DNA of 64,000 bases from Pollutimonas sp963706785 (GTDB taxonomy: Bacteria > Pseudomonadota > Gammaproteobacteria > Burkholderiales > Burkholderiaceae_B). Shown here one piece after another: positions 53,253-62,120 of this stretch. Each line of letters begins with the position of its first letter. Position 1 is the stretch's first letter. The notes beneath the pieces are model-generated. The model saw only the letters and a program-made list of their open reading frames with translations. It did not search any database and was not told the origin of the DNA. Where the stretch lies: assembly GCA_963706785.1 (NCBI GenBank), contig CAVPNJ010000005.1, positions 1-64,000 of the forward strand, given 5' to 3'. The translations under genes were made by a program, and so were the position numbers.

Positions 53253-53927
53253 GCCCAGCCAGCCTCGACCGACCTTTAACGCTCGCCTTGTCCAAAGGGC
53301 GTATTTTCGACGAGACCATGCCCTTGCTGGAAGCAGCAGGGATTCAGGTTCCCGAAAGCCCGGAGTCATCGCGTAAGTTGATTCTTCCGACCAGCAGTTC
53401 TGATTTGCAACTCATTATCGTCCGTGCGTCCGACGTTCCTACCTATGTTCAATATGGCGCGGCGGATTTCGGAATTGCAGGCAAAGACGTGCTGTTTGAA
53501 CATGCCGCCGACCATCCGGGCGGTCTGTACCAGCCTGTAGACCTGAATATTGCCCGCTGCCGCCTGTGCGTGGCCGTGCGCAAAGGTTTCGACTACGAGG
53601 CCGCCGTGCACCAGGGTTCGCGCCTTCGTGTGGCGACCAAGTACGTGCATGCGGCGCGCGAGCACTTTGCACGCAAAGGCGTGTACGTCGATCTGATCAA
53701 GCTTTATGGGTCAATGGAACTTGCGCCGCTGGTTGGCCTGGCCGACGCCATTGTCGACCTGGTTTCCACGGGCGGCACCCTGAAGGCGAACAACCTCGAA
53801 GCAGTCGAAGACGTGGCCGAGATCTCGTCCCGCCTTATCGTTAACCAGGCCTCGCTTAAGACGCGGGCCGTCAAAGCTGCAACCGCTTATCGATTCCTTT
53901 GCACGAGCCTCGGCGATTTCGGCATAA
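53249..53927 (+). pseudogene. hisG: ATP phosphoribosyltransferase catalytic subunit (short form), one-base frameshift near the end
   Basis: The short-form HisG reads well from ATG 53249: LTLALSKGRIFDETMPLLEAAGI, VPTYVQYGAADFGIAGKDVL, RVATKYVHAAREHFARKG, LYGSMELAPLVGLADAIVDLVSTGGTLKANNL. After NQASLKTRAVK the frame breaks in the aaa run at 53873-53875. Read as given it ends in an atypical tail at 54007; with one a removed it ends LQPLIDSFARASAISA at 53927, a normal HisG C-terminus of 225 residues. First step of histidine synthesis. Short HisG needs HisZ, which is not in this window. Only the last 16 or so residues are affected. Confidence 0.9.
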
Positions 53928-53953
53928 ATTCGGGGCCTTTTGAAGGCCCGAAT
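53928..53953. repeat. Hairpin between hisG and hisD
   Basis: ATTCGGGGCCTT (53928-53939) pairs with AAGGCCCGAAT (53943-53953), one G bulged, over a three-base loop. No T run follows; the next 58 bases contain no gene. It may stabilise or attenuate the message within the his operon. Confidence 0.5.
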
Positions 53954-54011
53954 CGCCGCCCATTACGGTATACACTCTTCGTAATACATTGCATTTTCCA
54001 GCGTTAAAGCC

Positions 54012-55328
54012 ATGGCCCTAATCACACGTTTAAGTACTCAGTCCGATTCATTCAATTCTGCGCTGCGCAATTTACTGGCCTTCGATGCTTCGCAAGACGA
54101 GTCTATCGAACGCGCCACAGCGGATATTCTGAAGAATGTACAGCAGCACGGCGACGAGGCAGTGCTTGACTATACGCAGCGATTCGATCGCGTTGCAGCG
54201 CCATCTGTCGCCGCTCTGGAGATCGAGCGCCGCGAATGGCTAAGCGCCCTCGATCAGCTGCCGTCAGCGCAGCGTCAGGCGCTTGAAGCCGCTGCCGAGC
54301 GCGTGCGCGTGTACCATGATCACCAGCGCGCGCAAACCTGGACCTATACCGAAGCCGACGGCACGGTATTGGGCCAGAAGGTGACCCCGCTTGATCGGGT
54401 GGGCCTGTATGTGCCTGGCGGCAAGGCAGCGTATCCGTCTTCCGTGTTGATGAATGCCGTTCCCGCCAAGGTGGCCGGGGTTCCCGAGGTCATCATGGTG
54501 ACACCGACTCCCGATGGCGTGCGCAATCCCATGGTACTGGCAGCCGCTGCCCTGGGCGGAGTAGACCGCGTATGGGGCATAGGTGGCGCCCAGGCCGTGG
54601 GTGCCTTGGCCTATGGCACCCAAACCCTGTCGCCCGTCGATAAAATCGTGGGCCCGGGCAACGCCTATGTAGCTGCGGCCAAGCGCCGAGTCTTCGGTAC
54701 CGTGGGCATCGACATGATCGCCGGTCCCAGCGAAATCCTGATCATCGGCGATGGCACTACGCCTGCAGACTGGATCGCCATGGACTTGTTTTCGCAAGCC
54801 GAGCACGACGAAATGGCCCAAGCGATTCTGCTTTGCCCCAGCGCCAGCTATCTGGACGAAGTCGAAGCCGCCATCGCTCGCCTGTTGCCGACCATGCCCC
54901 GTGCCGACATCATCCGCGCCAGCCTGACCGGGCGCGGCGCCCTGATATTAGTGCAAGATCTGGACGAAGCCTGCGAAATCGCCAACAATATCGCACCCGA
55001 ACACTTGGAAATTTCGACTGAAAATCCACAGCAATGGGCCGATAAAATTCGCCATGCCGGTGCGATATTTCTAGGGCGATATAGCTCGGAATCGCTAGGC
55101 GACTATTGCGCAGGCCCTAATCACGTTCTGCCCACCTCGCGTACTGCGCGCTTTTCTTCGCCGCTGGGCGTGTATGATTTCCAAAAGCGTTCCAGCCTTA
55201 TTCATGTGTCCCAAGCCGGCGCTCAAACTCTGGGGCGCGTAGCGGCTACACTGGCCTATGGCGAAGGGCTGCAAGCCCATGCCGCCAGCGCCGAATACCG
55301 CCTCAACTCATCCAATTTGAAATCCTGA
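54012..55328 (+). CDS. hisD: Histidinol dehydrogenase
   Basis: A 438-residue Zn enzyme that oxidises histidinol to histidine in two steps. Motifs: VGLYVPGGKAAYPSSVLMNAVPAKVAG, GIGGAQAVGALAYGTQTL, KIVGPGNAYVAAAKRRVFG, IDMIAGPSEILII, the Zn/catalytic region LFSQAEHDEMAQ, NNIAPEHLEI and the C-terminal PTSRTARFSSPLGVYDFQKRSS. Full length. It is followed after only 2 bases by hisB; hisC is missing between them. Confidence 0.97.
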   Translation: MALITRLSTQSDSFNSALRNLLAFDASQDESIERATADILKNVQQHGDEAVLDYTQRFDRVAAPSVAALEIERREWLSALDQLPSAQRQALEAAAERVRVYHDHQRAQTWTYTEADGTVLGQKVTPLDRVGLYVPGGKAAYPSSVLMNAVPAKVAGVPEVIMVTPTPDGVRNPMVLAAAALGGVDRVWGIGGAQAVGALAYGTQTLSPVDKIVGPGNAYVAAAKRRVFGTVGIDMIAGPSEILIIGDGTTPADWIAMDLFSQAEHDEMAQAILLCPSASYLDEVEAAIARLLPTMPRADIIRASLTGRGALILVQDLDEACEIANNIAPEHLEISTENPQQWADKIRHAGAIFLGRYSSESLGDYCAGPNHVLPTSRTARFSSPLGVYDFQKRSSLIHVSQAGAQTLGRVAATLAYGEGLQAHAASAEYRLNSSNLKS

Positions 55329-55330
55329 AC

Positions 55331-55918
55331 ATGCGTACTGCCGACATTACCCGAAACACCAACGAAACGCGCGTGCGCGTTTCCATCAATCTTGACGGCA
55401 CCGGCCGTCAAACCATCAATACGGGCGTGCCGTTCCTGGACCACATGCTCGATCAGATTGCACGTCACGGCCTTATCGACCTTGATATCCATTGCGACGG
55501 CGACACCTACATCGACGACCACCACACTGTGGAAGACGTCGGCATTACCCTGGGCCAGGCATTTGCAGCCGCTGTCGGCGATAAGTCGGGCCTGCGCCGC
55601 TACGGCCATTCTTATGTGCCGCTCGACGAAGCCCTGTCACGTGTCGTAATCGACTTCTCCGGCCGCCCCGGTCTGTACTATCACATTCCTTTCACGCGCT
55701 CACATATCGGCCGCTTCGACGTCGACCTGGCGCGCGAGTTTTTCCAGGGTTTTGTCAACCATGCCCTGGTTACCATGCACATCGACAACCTGCGTGGCGA
55801 AAACTCCCATCACCAGTGCGAAACCGTATTCAAGGCTTTCGGCCGGGCCTTGCGCATGGCGACCGAATTCGATCCGCGCAATGCCGGCGTTGTACCATCG
55901 ACCAAGGGCGTCCTCTAA
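55331..55918 (+). CDS. hisB: Imidazoleglycerol-phosphate dehydratase
   Basis: A 195-residue monofunctional HisB (no phosphatase domain). Metal-binding His/Glu motifs: GVPFLDHMLDQIARHG, DDHHTVEDVGITLGQAF, and the C-terminal GENSHHQCETVFKAFGRALR. It removes water from imidazoleglycerol phosphate. Confidence 0.97.
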   Translation: MRTADITRNTNETRVRVSINLDGTGRQTINTGVPFLDHMLDQIARHGLIDLDIHCDGDTYIDDHHTVEDVGITLGQAFAAAVGDKSGLRRYGHSYVPLDEALSRVVIDFSGRPGLYYHIPFTRSHIGRFDVDLAREFFQGFVNHALVTMHIDNLRGENSHHQCETVFKAFGRALRMATEFDPRNAGVVPSTKGVL

Positions 55919-55938
55919 ACCGTTAAACGGCTGCTTCC

Positions 55939-56592
55939 GTGAATACTATCGCCATTGTTGATTACGGCATGGGAAATTTCCATTCTGTCGCCCGCGCCCT
56001 TCAGGCTGCTGCGCCCGATGCCGACATCAGAATCTGTAACCAGGCCAGCGAAATCGACCGGGCGTCACGCGTCGTTTTCCCCGGCCAAGGTGCCATGCCG
56101 GACTGCATGCGTACGCTGAATAAATCGGGGCTGCGTGAAGCCGTGATCCGCGCCGCGAACAGCAAACCCTTGTTGGGTGTGTGCGTTGGCGAGCAAATGC
56201 TTTTCAGCAACAGCGAAGAAGGTAATGTTGCTTGCCTGAACATCTTCCCCGGGCAAGTCAAACGCTTCGCTGGCCCGCAGTACGCCACATCCGCGCAGTC
56301 GAATCAGGAACAGGAACTGCTGAAGGTGCCACATATGGGCTGGAACTGTGTCCAGCAGGTGCAAAATCACCCTTTATGGGCAGGTATTCCCGACGGCTGC
56401 CATTTTTATTTTGTGCACAGCTACTATGTAGCACCCGATAATCCTGCCCTTACGGTAGGGGTTAGCCACTACGGACAGGGCTTTACCTCGGCGGTCGCAG
56501 CAGCTAATATTTTTGCGGTACAGTTTCATCCCGAAAAAAGCGCCGACCATGGCCTGCGTCTATATCGGAATTTTGTCGATTGGAATCCATAA
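55939..56592 (+). CDS. hisH: Imidazole glycerol phosphate synthase glutaminase subunit HisH
   Basis: A 217-residue class I glutamine amidotransferase starting at GTG 55939. Nucleophile Cys82 in LLGVCVGEQML (the more usual form is GICLGMQ), MGWNCVQQV, FVHSYYV, and the His/Glu pair in VQFHPEKS complete the triad. It supplies ammonia to HisF. A 113-base gap without a gene separates it from hisA, so hisA may have its own promoter. Confidence 0.96.
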   Translation: MNTIAIVDYGMGNFHSVARALQAAAPDADIRICNQASEIDRASRVVFPGQGAMPDCMRTLNKSGLREAVIRAANSKPLLGVCVGEQMLFSNSEEGNVACLNIFPGQVKRFAGPQYATSAQSNQEQELLKVPHMGWNCVQQVQNHPLWAGIPDGCHFYFVHSYYVAPDNPALTVGVSHYGQGFTSAVAAANIFAVQFHPEKSADHGLRLYRNFVDWNP

Positions 56593-56705
56593 TTCCATTT
56601 CTAAATCAAACGTGCACTTTGACGACTCGCTTGCCTTACGCCAGTAATGTCTGCGCTTCGCTGATTTCCTTTACTCCCTTCCACTGAATTTATCGGCTAT
56701 CGATC

Positions 56706-57449
56706 ATGCTACTCATCCCCGCCATCGACCTACAAGACGGCCGCTGTGTGCGCCTTCGCCAAGGTGACCTGGACGACGCAACTATTTTTTCTGAAGACCC
56801 CTCCGCCATTGCGACGCAATGGATAGACCAGGGGGCACGGCGGCTGCATTTGGTTGACCTGAATGGTGCAGTAGCAGGCAAGCCCAAGAACGAGTCCGCC
56901 ATCAAGTCAATTATTGCGGCCGTGGGCGGCGATATCCCGGTACAAATCGGCGGTGGCATCCGCGATCTGGATACCATCGAACGCTATCTCGACGCCGGAA
57001 TTTCCTATGTCATTATCGGTACGGCAGCCGTCAAAGATCCTGGTTTTCTGCACGACGCATGCAGCGCATTCCCGGGCAACATCATCGTAGGCCTTGATGC
57101 GCGCGACGGTAAAGTGGCAACCGATGGCTGGAGCAAACTAACCCGTCACGACGTTTTCGACTTGGCCCGCAAATTCGAAGATTACGGCTGCGAAGCAATT
57201 ATCTACACCGACATCGGCCGCGATGGCATGTTGTCGGGCGTCAATATCGAAGCCACGGTCAAGCTGGCGCAGCATGTTCGCATTCCCATCATCGCCTCGG
57301 GCGGTGTTACCGATCTGCGCGACATCGAAGCGCTATGCGCCGTCGAACACGAGGGCGTCGAAGGGGCCATTCTGGGCCGCAGCCTGTACGAAGGCACACT
57401 AGACTTCGCCGCTGCGCAAGAAATGGCTGACGAACTGGGAACAGCATGA
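56706..57449 (+). CDS. hisA: Phosphoribosylformimino-5-aminoimidazole carboxamide ribotide isomerase
   Basis: A 247-residue TIM barrel: LLIPAIDLQDGRCVRLRQGD with the catalytic Asp, HLVDLNGAVAGKP, IPVQIGGGIRDL, IIGTAAVKDPGF, and the second acid in YTDIGRDGMLSGVN, then IASGGVTDLRDIEAL. Its stop overlaps hisF by 4 bases. Confidence 0.97.
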   Translation: MLLIPAIDLQDGRCVRLRQGDLDDATIFSEDPSAIATQWIDQGARRLHLVDLNGAVAGKPKNESAIKSIIAAVGGDIPVQIGGGIRDLDTIERYLDAGISYVIIGTAAVKDPGFLHDACSAFPGNIIVGLDARDGKVATDGWSKLTRHDVFDLARKFEDYGCEAIIYTDIGRDGMLSGVNIEATVKLAQHVRIPIIASGGVTDLRDIEALCAVEHEGVEGAILGRSLYEGTLDFAAAQEMADELGTA

Positions 57450-58255
57450 GCCAAGCTTCAACTTCGCTAAACGACACGACCCTTACCCGTCGCATTATTC
57501 CCTGTCTTGACGTCACAGCGGGACGCGTTGTCAAAGGAGTCAACTTCGTCGATTTGGTCGATGCGGGCGATCCGATTGAAATCGCACAGCGCTACAACGA
57601 ACAAGGCGCCGACGAACTTACCTTTCTCGACATCACGGCCACCAGCGACGCGCGCGATTTGATCCTGCCCATCATTGAATCGGTGGCACGCCAGGTATTC
57701 ATTCCCCTGACGGTGGGTGGCGGTGTGCGACAAGTGGCCGACATCCAGCGTCTGCTGAACGCCGGTGCCGACAAGGTATCGATCAACAGTGCCGCCGTCG
57801 CCAACCCTGAACTGATCCGCGCGGCTGCCGATTACCATGGCTCGCAATGTATCGTAGTCGCCATCGACGCACGCCGGGTCTCGCCTGCTGGCGAGCCGGC
57901 CAAATGGGAAGTCTTCACTCATGGCGGGCGCAAGGCCACCGGCATCGATGTGGTGGAATGGGCGAAAAAAATGGCCGAATACGGGGCCGGCGAACTGTTG
58001 CTTACCAGCATGGACCGCGATGGCACGAAATCGGGCTTCGACCTTGAACTTACCCGCGCCGTGTCCGACGCGGTAGCGGTACCGGTCATTGCGTCGGGCG
58101 GGGTCGGCAACTTACAACACCTGGCCGATGGTGTCACCAAAGGGCGCGCCAGTGCCGTACTGGCCGCCAGCATTTTCCACTACGGGGAGTATTCTGTTCA
58201 GGAAGCCAAAAGATTCATGGCCGAACAGGGTATCAAGGTACGTTTGCCGGCATGA
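57446..58255 (+). CDS. hisF: Imidazole glycerol phosphate synthase cyclase subunit HisF
   Basis: A 269-residue TIM barrel, the partner of HisH. Catalytic IIPCLDVTAGRVVKGVNFVDL, DELTFLDITATSD, PLTVGGGVRQVADI, DKVSINSAAV, LLTSMDRDGTKSGFDLEL and IASGGVGNLQHL. It starts with about 12 extra residues compared with the shortest HisF. It overlaps hisA and hisI by 4 bases each. Confidence 0.97.
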   Translation: MSQASTSLNDTTLTRRIIPCLDVTAGRVVKGVNFVDLVDAGDPIEIAQRYNEQGADELTFLDITATSDARDLILPIIESVARQVFIPLTVGGGVRQVADIQRLLNAGADKVSINSAAVANPELIRAAADYHGSQCIVVAIDARRVSPAGEPAKWEVFTHGGRKATGIDVVEWAKKMAEYGAGELLLTSMDRDGTKSGFDLELTRAVSDAVAVPVIASGGVGNLQHLADGVTKGRASAVLAASIFHYGEYSVQEAKRFMAEQGIKVRLPA

Positions 58256-58656
58256 CACAAGATACTGGATGGATCGACGCCATAACGTTTGACAGCAATG
58301 GCCTGATTCCGGCCATTGCCCAAGACGTCGACACAGGCAACATATTGATGGTTGCCTGGATGAATGCTCAAGCGCTGGCCGAAACATTCGAAACAGGGCG
58401 CGCCGTATATTGGTCGCGCTCTCGTCGGCGGCTCTGGCGCAAAGGCGAAGAATCTGGCCACGTGCAAATCGTGCACGAATTGCGCCTGGACTGCGATGGC
58501 GACGTTCTGTTGCTCAAGATCAAGCAACAGGGTGGCATTGCCTGCCATACTGGTCGCGAAAGCTGTTTTTTCCGCCGGCTGGACGGCGACGGCGAAAACG
58601 CCGTCTGGACCATTACCGACCCCGTCCTTAAAGACCCTGAACTGATCTACAAATAA
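58252..58656 (+). CDS. hisI: Phosphoribosyl-AMP cyclohydrolase
   Basis: A 134-residue monofunctional HisI: GLIPAIAQDVDTGNILMVAWMNAQALAET, YWSRSRRRLWRKGEESGHVQ, the metal-binding DCDGDVLLLKIKQQGGIACHTGRESCFFR with conserved Asp and Cys. HisE is a separate downstream gene whose start shares a base with the hisI stop. Confidence 0.96.
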   Translation: MTQDTGWIDAITFDSNGLIPAIAQDVDTGNILMVAWMNAQALAETFETGRAVYWSRSRRRLWRKGEESGHVQIVHELRLDCDGDVLLLKIKQQGGIACHTGRESCFFRRLDGDGENAVWTITDPVLKDPELIYK

Positions 58657-58994
58657 TGCAAGACACCTCGACTATTCTGGCCCGCCTGGCCGACACGCTC
58701 GAATCGCGCCTGCCTCAAAACGGCGGCGATCCCGCCAGCTCGTATACCGCCAAGTTGCTGGCACGCGGACCCGATTCGTTCCTGAAAAAAATAGGCGAAG
58801 AAGCGACCGAACTGGTGATGGCAGCCAAAGACAACACCCCTGATCGCATCGTCAGCGAGACGGCCGACCTATGGTTTCATTGCCTGGTGGCCCTGGCTCA
58901 CTACGGCCTGCGTCCCGAACAAGTCCTTGCCGAACTGGCGCGGCGCGAAGGCACTTCGGGCCTGACCGAAAAAGCCAGCCGCCCCGATCACTGA
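58656..58994 (+). CDS. hisE: Phosphoribosyl-ATP pyrophosphatase
   Basis: A 112-residue MazG-like all-helical pyrophosphatase: YTAKLLARGPDSFLKKIGEEATELVMAAKD, with the EExxE metal-binding set, and ETADLWFHCLVALAHYGL. It is the last histidine gene here. Confidence 0.95.
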   Translation: MQDTSTILARLADTLESRLPQNGGDPASSYTAKLLARGPDSFLKKIGEEATELVMAAKDNTPDRIVSETADLWFHCLVALAHYGLRPEQVLAELARREGTSGLTEKASRPDH

Positions 58995-59015
58995 CCACTC
59001 TGCGCGAGGACACCA

Positions 59016-59384
59016 ATGAGCGATAGCTGTTTATTCTGCAAAATTGCGAGCGGTAAGATTCCGTCGAAGAAAGTCTATGAAGACGAAGATTTCTTCGCTT
59101 TCCACGACATAAACCCCGCGGCTCCCGTACACTTGCTACTTATACCAAAACGCCATATCGTGTCATTACAGGATATTCAATCTGACGACGCTTCATGGCT
59201 AGGCAAAATGCTGGCATTGGTGCCGCAGCTCGCGGCCGATAACGGCTGCAGGCCCGGGCCTGAAGGCGGCTTCAGGGTGGTTGCCAATAATGGAACAGAT
59301 GGCGGGCAAGAAGTTGCCCACTTGCATTTTCACATAATCGGGGGCGCACGCCCCTGGGACAAACGTGCGGCTCCCGCCGCATAA
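59016..59384 (+). CDS. hinT: HIT family nucleotide-binding protein HinT
   Basis: A 122-residue histidine-triad protein: N-terminal CLFCKIASGKIPSKKVYEDEDFFAFHDINPAAPVHLLLIPKRHI and the triad VAHLHFHIIGG near residue 100. It hydrolyses purine nucleoside phosphoramidates. It sits between hisE and tatA, the usual place in this group. Confidence 0.95.
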   Translation: MSDSCLFCKIASGKIPSKKVYEDEDFFAFHDINPAAPVHLLLIPKRHIVSLQDIQSDDASWLGKMLALVPQLAADNGCRPGPEGGFRVVANNGTDGGQEVAHLHFHIIGGARPWDKRAAPAA

Positions 59385-59399
59385 TCGGAGATCGGTATT

Positions 59400-59627
59400 A
59401 TGGGTAGTTTCAGCATCTGGCACTGGCTAATCGTTTTGGTCATCGTTGCGTTGATTTTCGGCACCAAGAAAATTCGCAATATGGGTGAAGACCTCGGCGG
59501 TGCCGTCAAAGGCTTCAAGAAAGGCATGAACGAAGCTAAAGACGACAAATCTCCCGACGCGGTCACGCAGCGCGTAAAAAGCGACGAGACCATCGACGTA
59601 CAAGCCAAAGAAAAAACTGACGTATAA
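59400..59627 (+). CDS. tatA: TatA, Sec-independent translocase channel subunit
   Basis: A 75-residue protein: short N-terminal membrane helix (about 5-20, IWHWLIVLVIVALIFG), the hinge FGTKKI, an amphipathic helix (RNMGEDLGGAVKGFKKGM) and a charged tail. It multimerises to pass folded twin-arginine proteins. A Tat-dependent candidate, the Rieske protein PetA, is 3.9 kb downstream. Confidence 0.96.
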   Translation: MGSFSIWHWLIVLVIVALIFGTKKIRNMGEDLGGAVKGFKKGMNEAKDDKSPDAVTQRVKSDETIDVQAKEKTDV

Positions 59628-59629
59628 CG

Positions 59630-60151
59630 ATGTTTGACGTCAGCTTCAGTGAACTGCTGCTTATCGGCGTAATTGCGCTGATAGTTATCGGGCCCGAGCG
59701 GCTGCCCAAGGTAGCGCGAACGCTAGGCCACCTGGTGGGCCGCGCCCAGCGGTATGTCAGCGACGTTAAAACCGACATCCAGCGCGAGATGGACCTCGAC
59801 GAACTAAGCAGTCTAAAGGGCCAAATGGAAGACGCCGCCAAGTCGGTGAAGTCTTCCATGCAAGACGCCACCGAAAGCCTGCGGCAACCACTGGACGAGG
59901 CGCAAAAGGCGCTTAAGGATGCCTCAGCTTCGGTAGACAACCTGGTAAAAGACATCAAGGAAGAAGCCGGCCCTCAGCAGAAAGCCGCCGAGCCCGCCGA
60001 GTATATTTCCGAACCATTAATGGAACCCCCTGCGGTGCCAGATAATTCCCCGGAACCAGCCTCGCCCGACACGGCGACCTTGCCGTTACCCGGCATTCCT
60101 CAAGCCGAGCCGGTCGCGGTAAAGAAACCTGACACCGAGACGCCCGCATGA
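59630..60151 (+). CDS. tatB: TatB, twin-arginine translocase subunit
   Basis: A 173-residue protein: membrane helix and hinge MFDVSFSELLLIGVIALIVIGPERLPKVARTLG with the characteristic Glu8 and GPERLP, a long amphipathic/coiled-coil region (about 35-120) and a Pro-rich tail. With TatC it recognises signal peptides. Two bases after tatA. Confidence 0.96.
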   Translation: MFDVSFSELLLIGVIALIVIGPERLPKVARTLGHLVGRAQRYVSDVKTDIQREMDLDELSSLKGQMEDAAKSVKSSMQDATESLRQPLDEAQKALKDASASVDNLVKDIKEEAGPQQKAAEPAEYISEPLMEPPAVPDNSPEPASPDTATLPLPGIPQAEPVAVKKPDTETPA

Positions 60152-60936
60152 CGCAAGACGCCTCCTCTACGCAAGACACCTTCATCTCGCATCTGGTCGA
60201 GCTGCGTACCCGCCTGTTGCGGGCCGTAATGGCCATACTGGCGGTGTTCATCGTGCTGTTTATCTACCCCGGCCCATCGGTTATCTACGATTTACTGGCG
60301 CAGCCCATGCTGGCTTCCCTGCCGGAAGGCACCCGCATGATTGCCACGGGCGTCATTACGCCGTTCATGGTGCCAATCAAAGTGACCATGCTGGCGTCAT
60401 TCGTGCTTGCCCTGCCCGTAGTGCTGTACCAGGCGTGGGCATTTGTTGCACCCGGTTTGTACAAGCACGAACAAAAGCTGGCTCTGCCCCTCATCGCGTC
60501 AAGCACCCTGCTGTTTCTGCTGGGCATGGCGTTCTGTTATTTCGTGGTGTTTCGCACGGTTTTCCACTTTATCGCCAATTTCGCGCCGCAATCGATTACG
60601 CCTGCGCCTGATATCGAAGCGTACCTAAGCTTCGTCATGACGATGTTCGTGGCCTTCGGCGTAACTTTCGAAGTCCCCATTGCCGTTATTCTGCTGGTTA
60701 AAAGCGGCATGGTTACGGTGCAAAAACTCAAAGCCGCGCGTGGTTATGTCATTGTTGGCGCTTTCGTTATCGCCGCAGTCGTGACGCCGCCCGACGTTCT
60801 TAGTCAATTCATGTTGGCTGTGCCCTTATGCCTGTTGTTCGAACTGGGCGTATTGATAGCCAGCGCGCTTCAAAAGCGCGAAGTTCAGCGCGAAGAAGGT
60901 GATAGCTCCGACGACGTCGCGACGCATCACGAATAA
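60148..60936 (+). CDS. tatC: TatC, twin-arginine signal peptide receptor
   Basis: A 262-residue protein with six membrane helices: DTFISHLVELRTRLLRAVMAIL, TPFMVPIKVTMLASFVLALPVVLYQAWAFVAPGLYKHEQK, FGVTFEVPIAVILLVKSG, VTPPDVLSQFMLAVPLCLLFELGV. The HLxELRxR and the Glu in FEVP are conserved receptor residues. It overlaps tatB by 4 bases and ends 5 bases before the convergent protease gene. Confidence 0.97.
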   Translation: MTQDASSTQDTFISHLVELRTRLLRAVMAILAVFIVLFIYPGPSVIYDLLAQPMLASLPEGTRMIATGVITPFMVPIKVTMLASFVLALPVVLYQAWAFVAPGLYKHEQKLALPLIASSTLLFLLGMAFCYFVVFRTVFHFIANFAPQSITPAPDIEAYLSFVMTMFVAFGVTFEVPIAVILLVKSGMVTVQKLKAARGYVIVGAFVIAAVVTPPDVLSQFMLAVPLCLLFELGVLIASALQKREVQREEGDSSDDVATHHE

Positions 60937-60941
60937 AGAAA

Positions 60942-62096
60942 TCAGGGTTTACGGATGCGGGGGCGTGTACCGACCTGCACCGTGACATCCCTTTTCTTTC
61001 CGTCCCGCAGTATCAGCAAAGTCACGTCCTTAAGCGGCAAAAGCGGCGCGATCTGATTTAAAAACCCGATCGAATCTGTCACTTCCTGGCCATTCAGCTG
61101 CAGGACAATATCGCCAACCCGGATACCTGCACGCCAGGCCGGGCCGTTTCTAAGCACGCTGGCGATAATTACGCCATCGTCCCTTTTCAGCTTGAACGCC
61201 TTGGCCAGCTCCGGCGTAATGTCTTGCGGCTCAATACCCAGCCAGCCCCGTGTCACCGTTCCGTGCTTGATGATTTGCTCGAGCACCGTGGCTGCGGCTT
61301 GAGCGGGAATGGCAAAGCCTATACCCAACGAACCACCGGTTTCTGAATAGATTGCCGTATTGATGCCTATCAACCGCCCGGTGGTATCGATCAACGCACC
61401 GCCGGAATTGCCTGGGTTGATCGCCGCATCTGTCTGAATGAAGTTCTCGTAAATATTAATGCCCAGGCGATTGCGGCCCAGCGCCGATACAATTCCCATT
61501 GTGGTGGTCTGACCCACCCCGAATGGATTCCCGATGGCCAGCACCACATCGCCTACCTGCACGTCATGCTCACCATTAAACTGGATGGCAGATAGTCCCG
61601 GAAGGTTGATCTTCAGCACGGCCAGGTCACTTTCGGGATCGGCGCCCACCAGTTCGGCTCGCGACTCGCGCCCGTCGCTTAACGCGACTTCGATGGCGTC
61701 TGCGGCTTCCACGACGTGGTAGTTGGTCAGAATATAACCGTCGTTGCGCACGATTACGCCGGAACCCAGGTTAGTGGACTCTTTGCGCCGGCTAAAACCG
61801 GGAATATCACGAAACAGACGGCTGAACTCCGGGTCGTCCGGCAAGGGAAGAGCGGGAACATCAACCAGCTTTCTGGTGTATACGTTCACTACCGCAGGGG
61901 TCGCCATGGCGACCGCGCCGGCGTACGATACTTCGGGCCGGCCTGCCTTGCTGGCGGGTGTGACGGGCGCCGTCGCCACCGGAGCAGTGGATTGCGGAGA
62001 CGTCGTCAACCATTCCGGCCGCAAAGTTGCGACGATGAATAAAATACCCAGGCATACCGTTACGGTTTGGGCAAACAGCAACCAGAATCGATGCAT
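60942..62096 (-). CDS. DegS/AlgW-like membrane-anchored serine protease with one PDZ domain
   Basis: A 384-residue S1C protease from ATG 62096. An N-terminal membrane helix (about 4-24) and Pro/Ala/Thr linker precede the trypsin-like domain with His127 (TNYHVVE), Asp157 (ESDLAVLKI) and Ser231 (NPGNSGGAL), then a single PDZ domain (about 285-375, GVIIASVLRNGPAWRAGIRVGDIVLQLNGQEV). The anchor and single PDZ make it more like DegS than DegP/DegQ; DegS-type enzymes cut anti-sigma factors in envelope stress. Its target is not in this window. It is divergent from the Nif3-like gene with only 24 bases between. Confidence 0.92.
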   Translation of the reverse strand: MHRFWLLFAQTVTVCLGILFIVATLRPEWLTTSPQSTAPVATAPVTPASKAGRPEVSYAGAVAMATPAVVNVYTRKLVDVPALPLPDDPEFSRLFRDIPGFSRRKESTNLGSGVIVRNDGYILTNYHVVEAADAIEVALSDGRESRAELVGADPESDLAVLKINLPGLSAIQFNGEHDVQVGDVVLAIGNPFGVGQTTTMGIVSALGRNRLGINIYENFIQTDAAINPGNSGGALIDTTGRLIGINTAIYSETGGSLGIGFAIPAQAAATVLEQIIKHGTVTRGWLGIEPQDITPELAKAFKLKRDDGVIIASVLRNGPAWRAGIRVGDIVLQLNGQEVTDSIGFLNQIAPLLPLKDVTLLILRDGKKRDVTVQVGTRPRIRKP

Positions 62097-62120
62097 AAGG
62101 CTAAAAGGAAAAAGCAATCA

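Noticed and set aside
7229..53927. Programmed frameshifting as the cause of the breaks
   Set aside because: No slippery heptamer with downstream pseudoknot pattern is shared by the sites, and gltB, hisG and wsp genes are not known to use it.
53928..54007. HisG tail to 54007
   Set aside because: The tail is unlike any HisG I know; the corrected frame gives a normal end at 53927.
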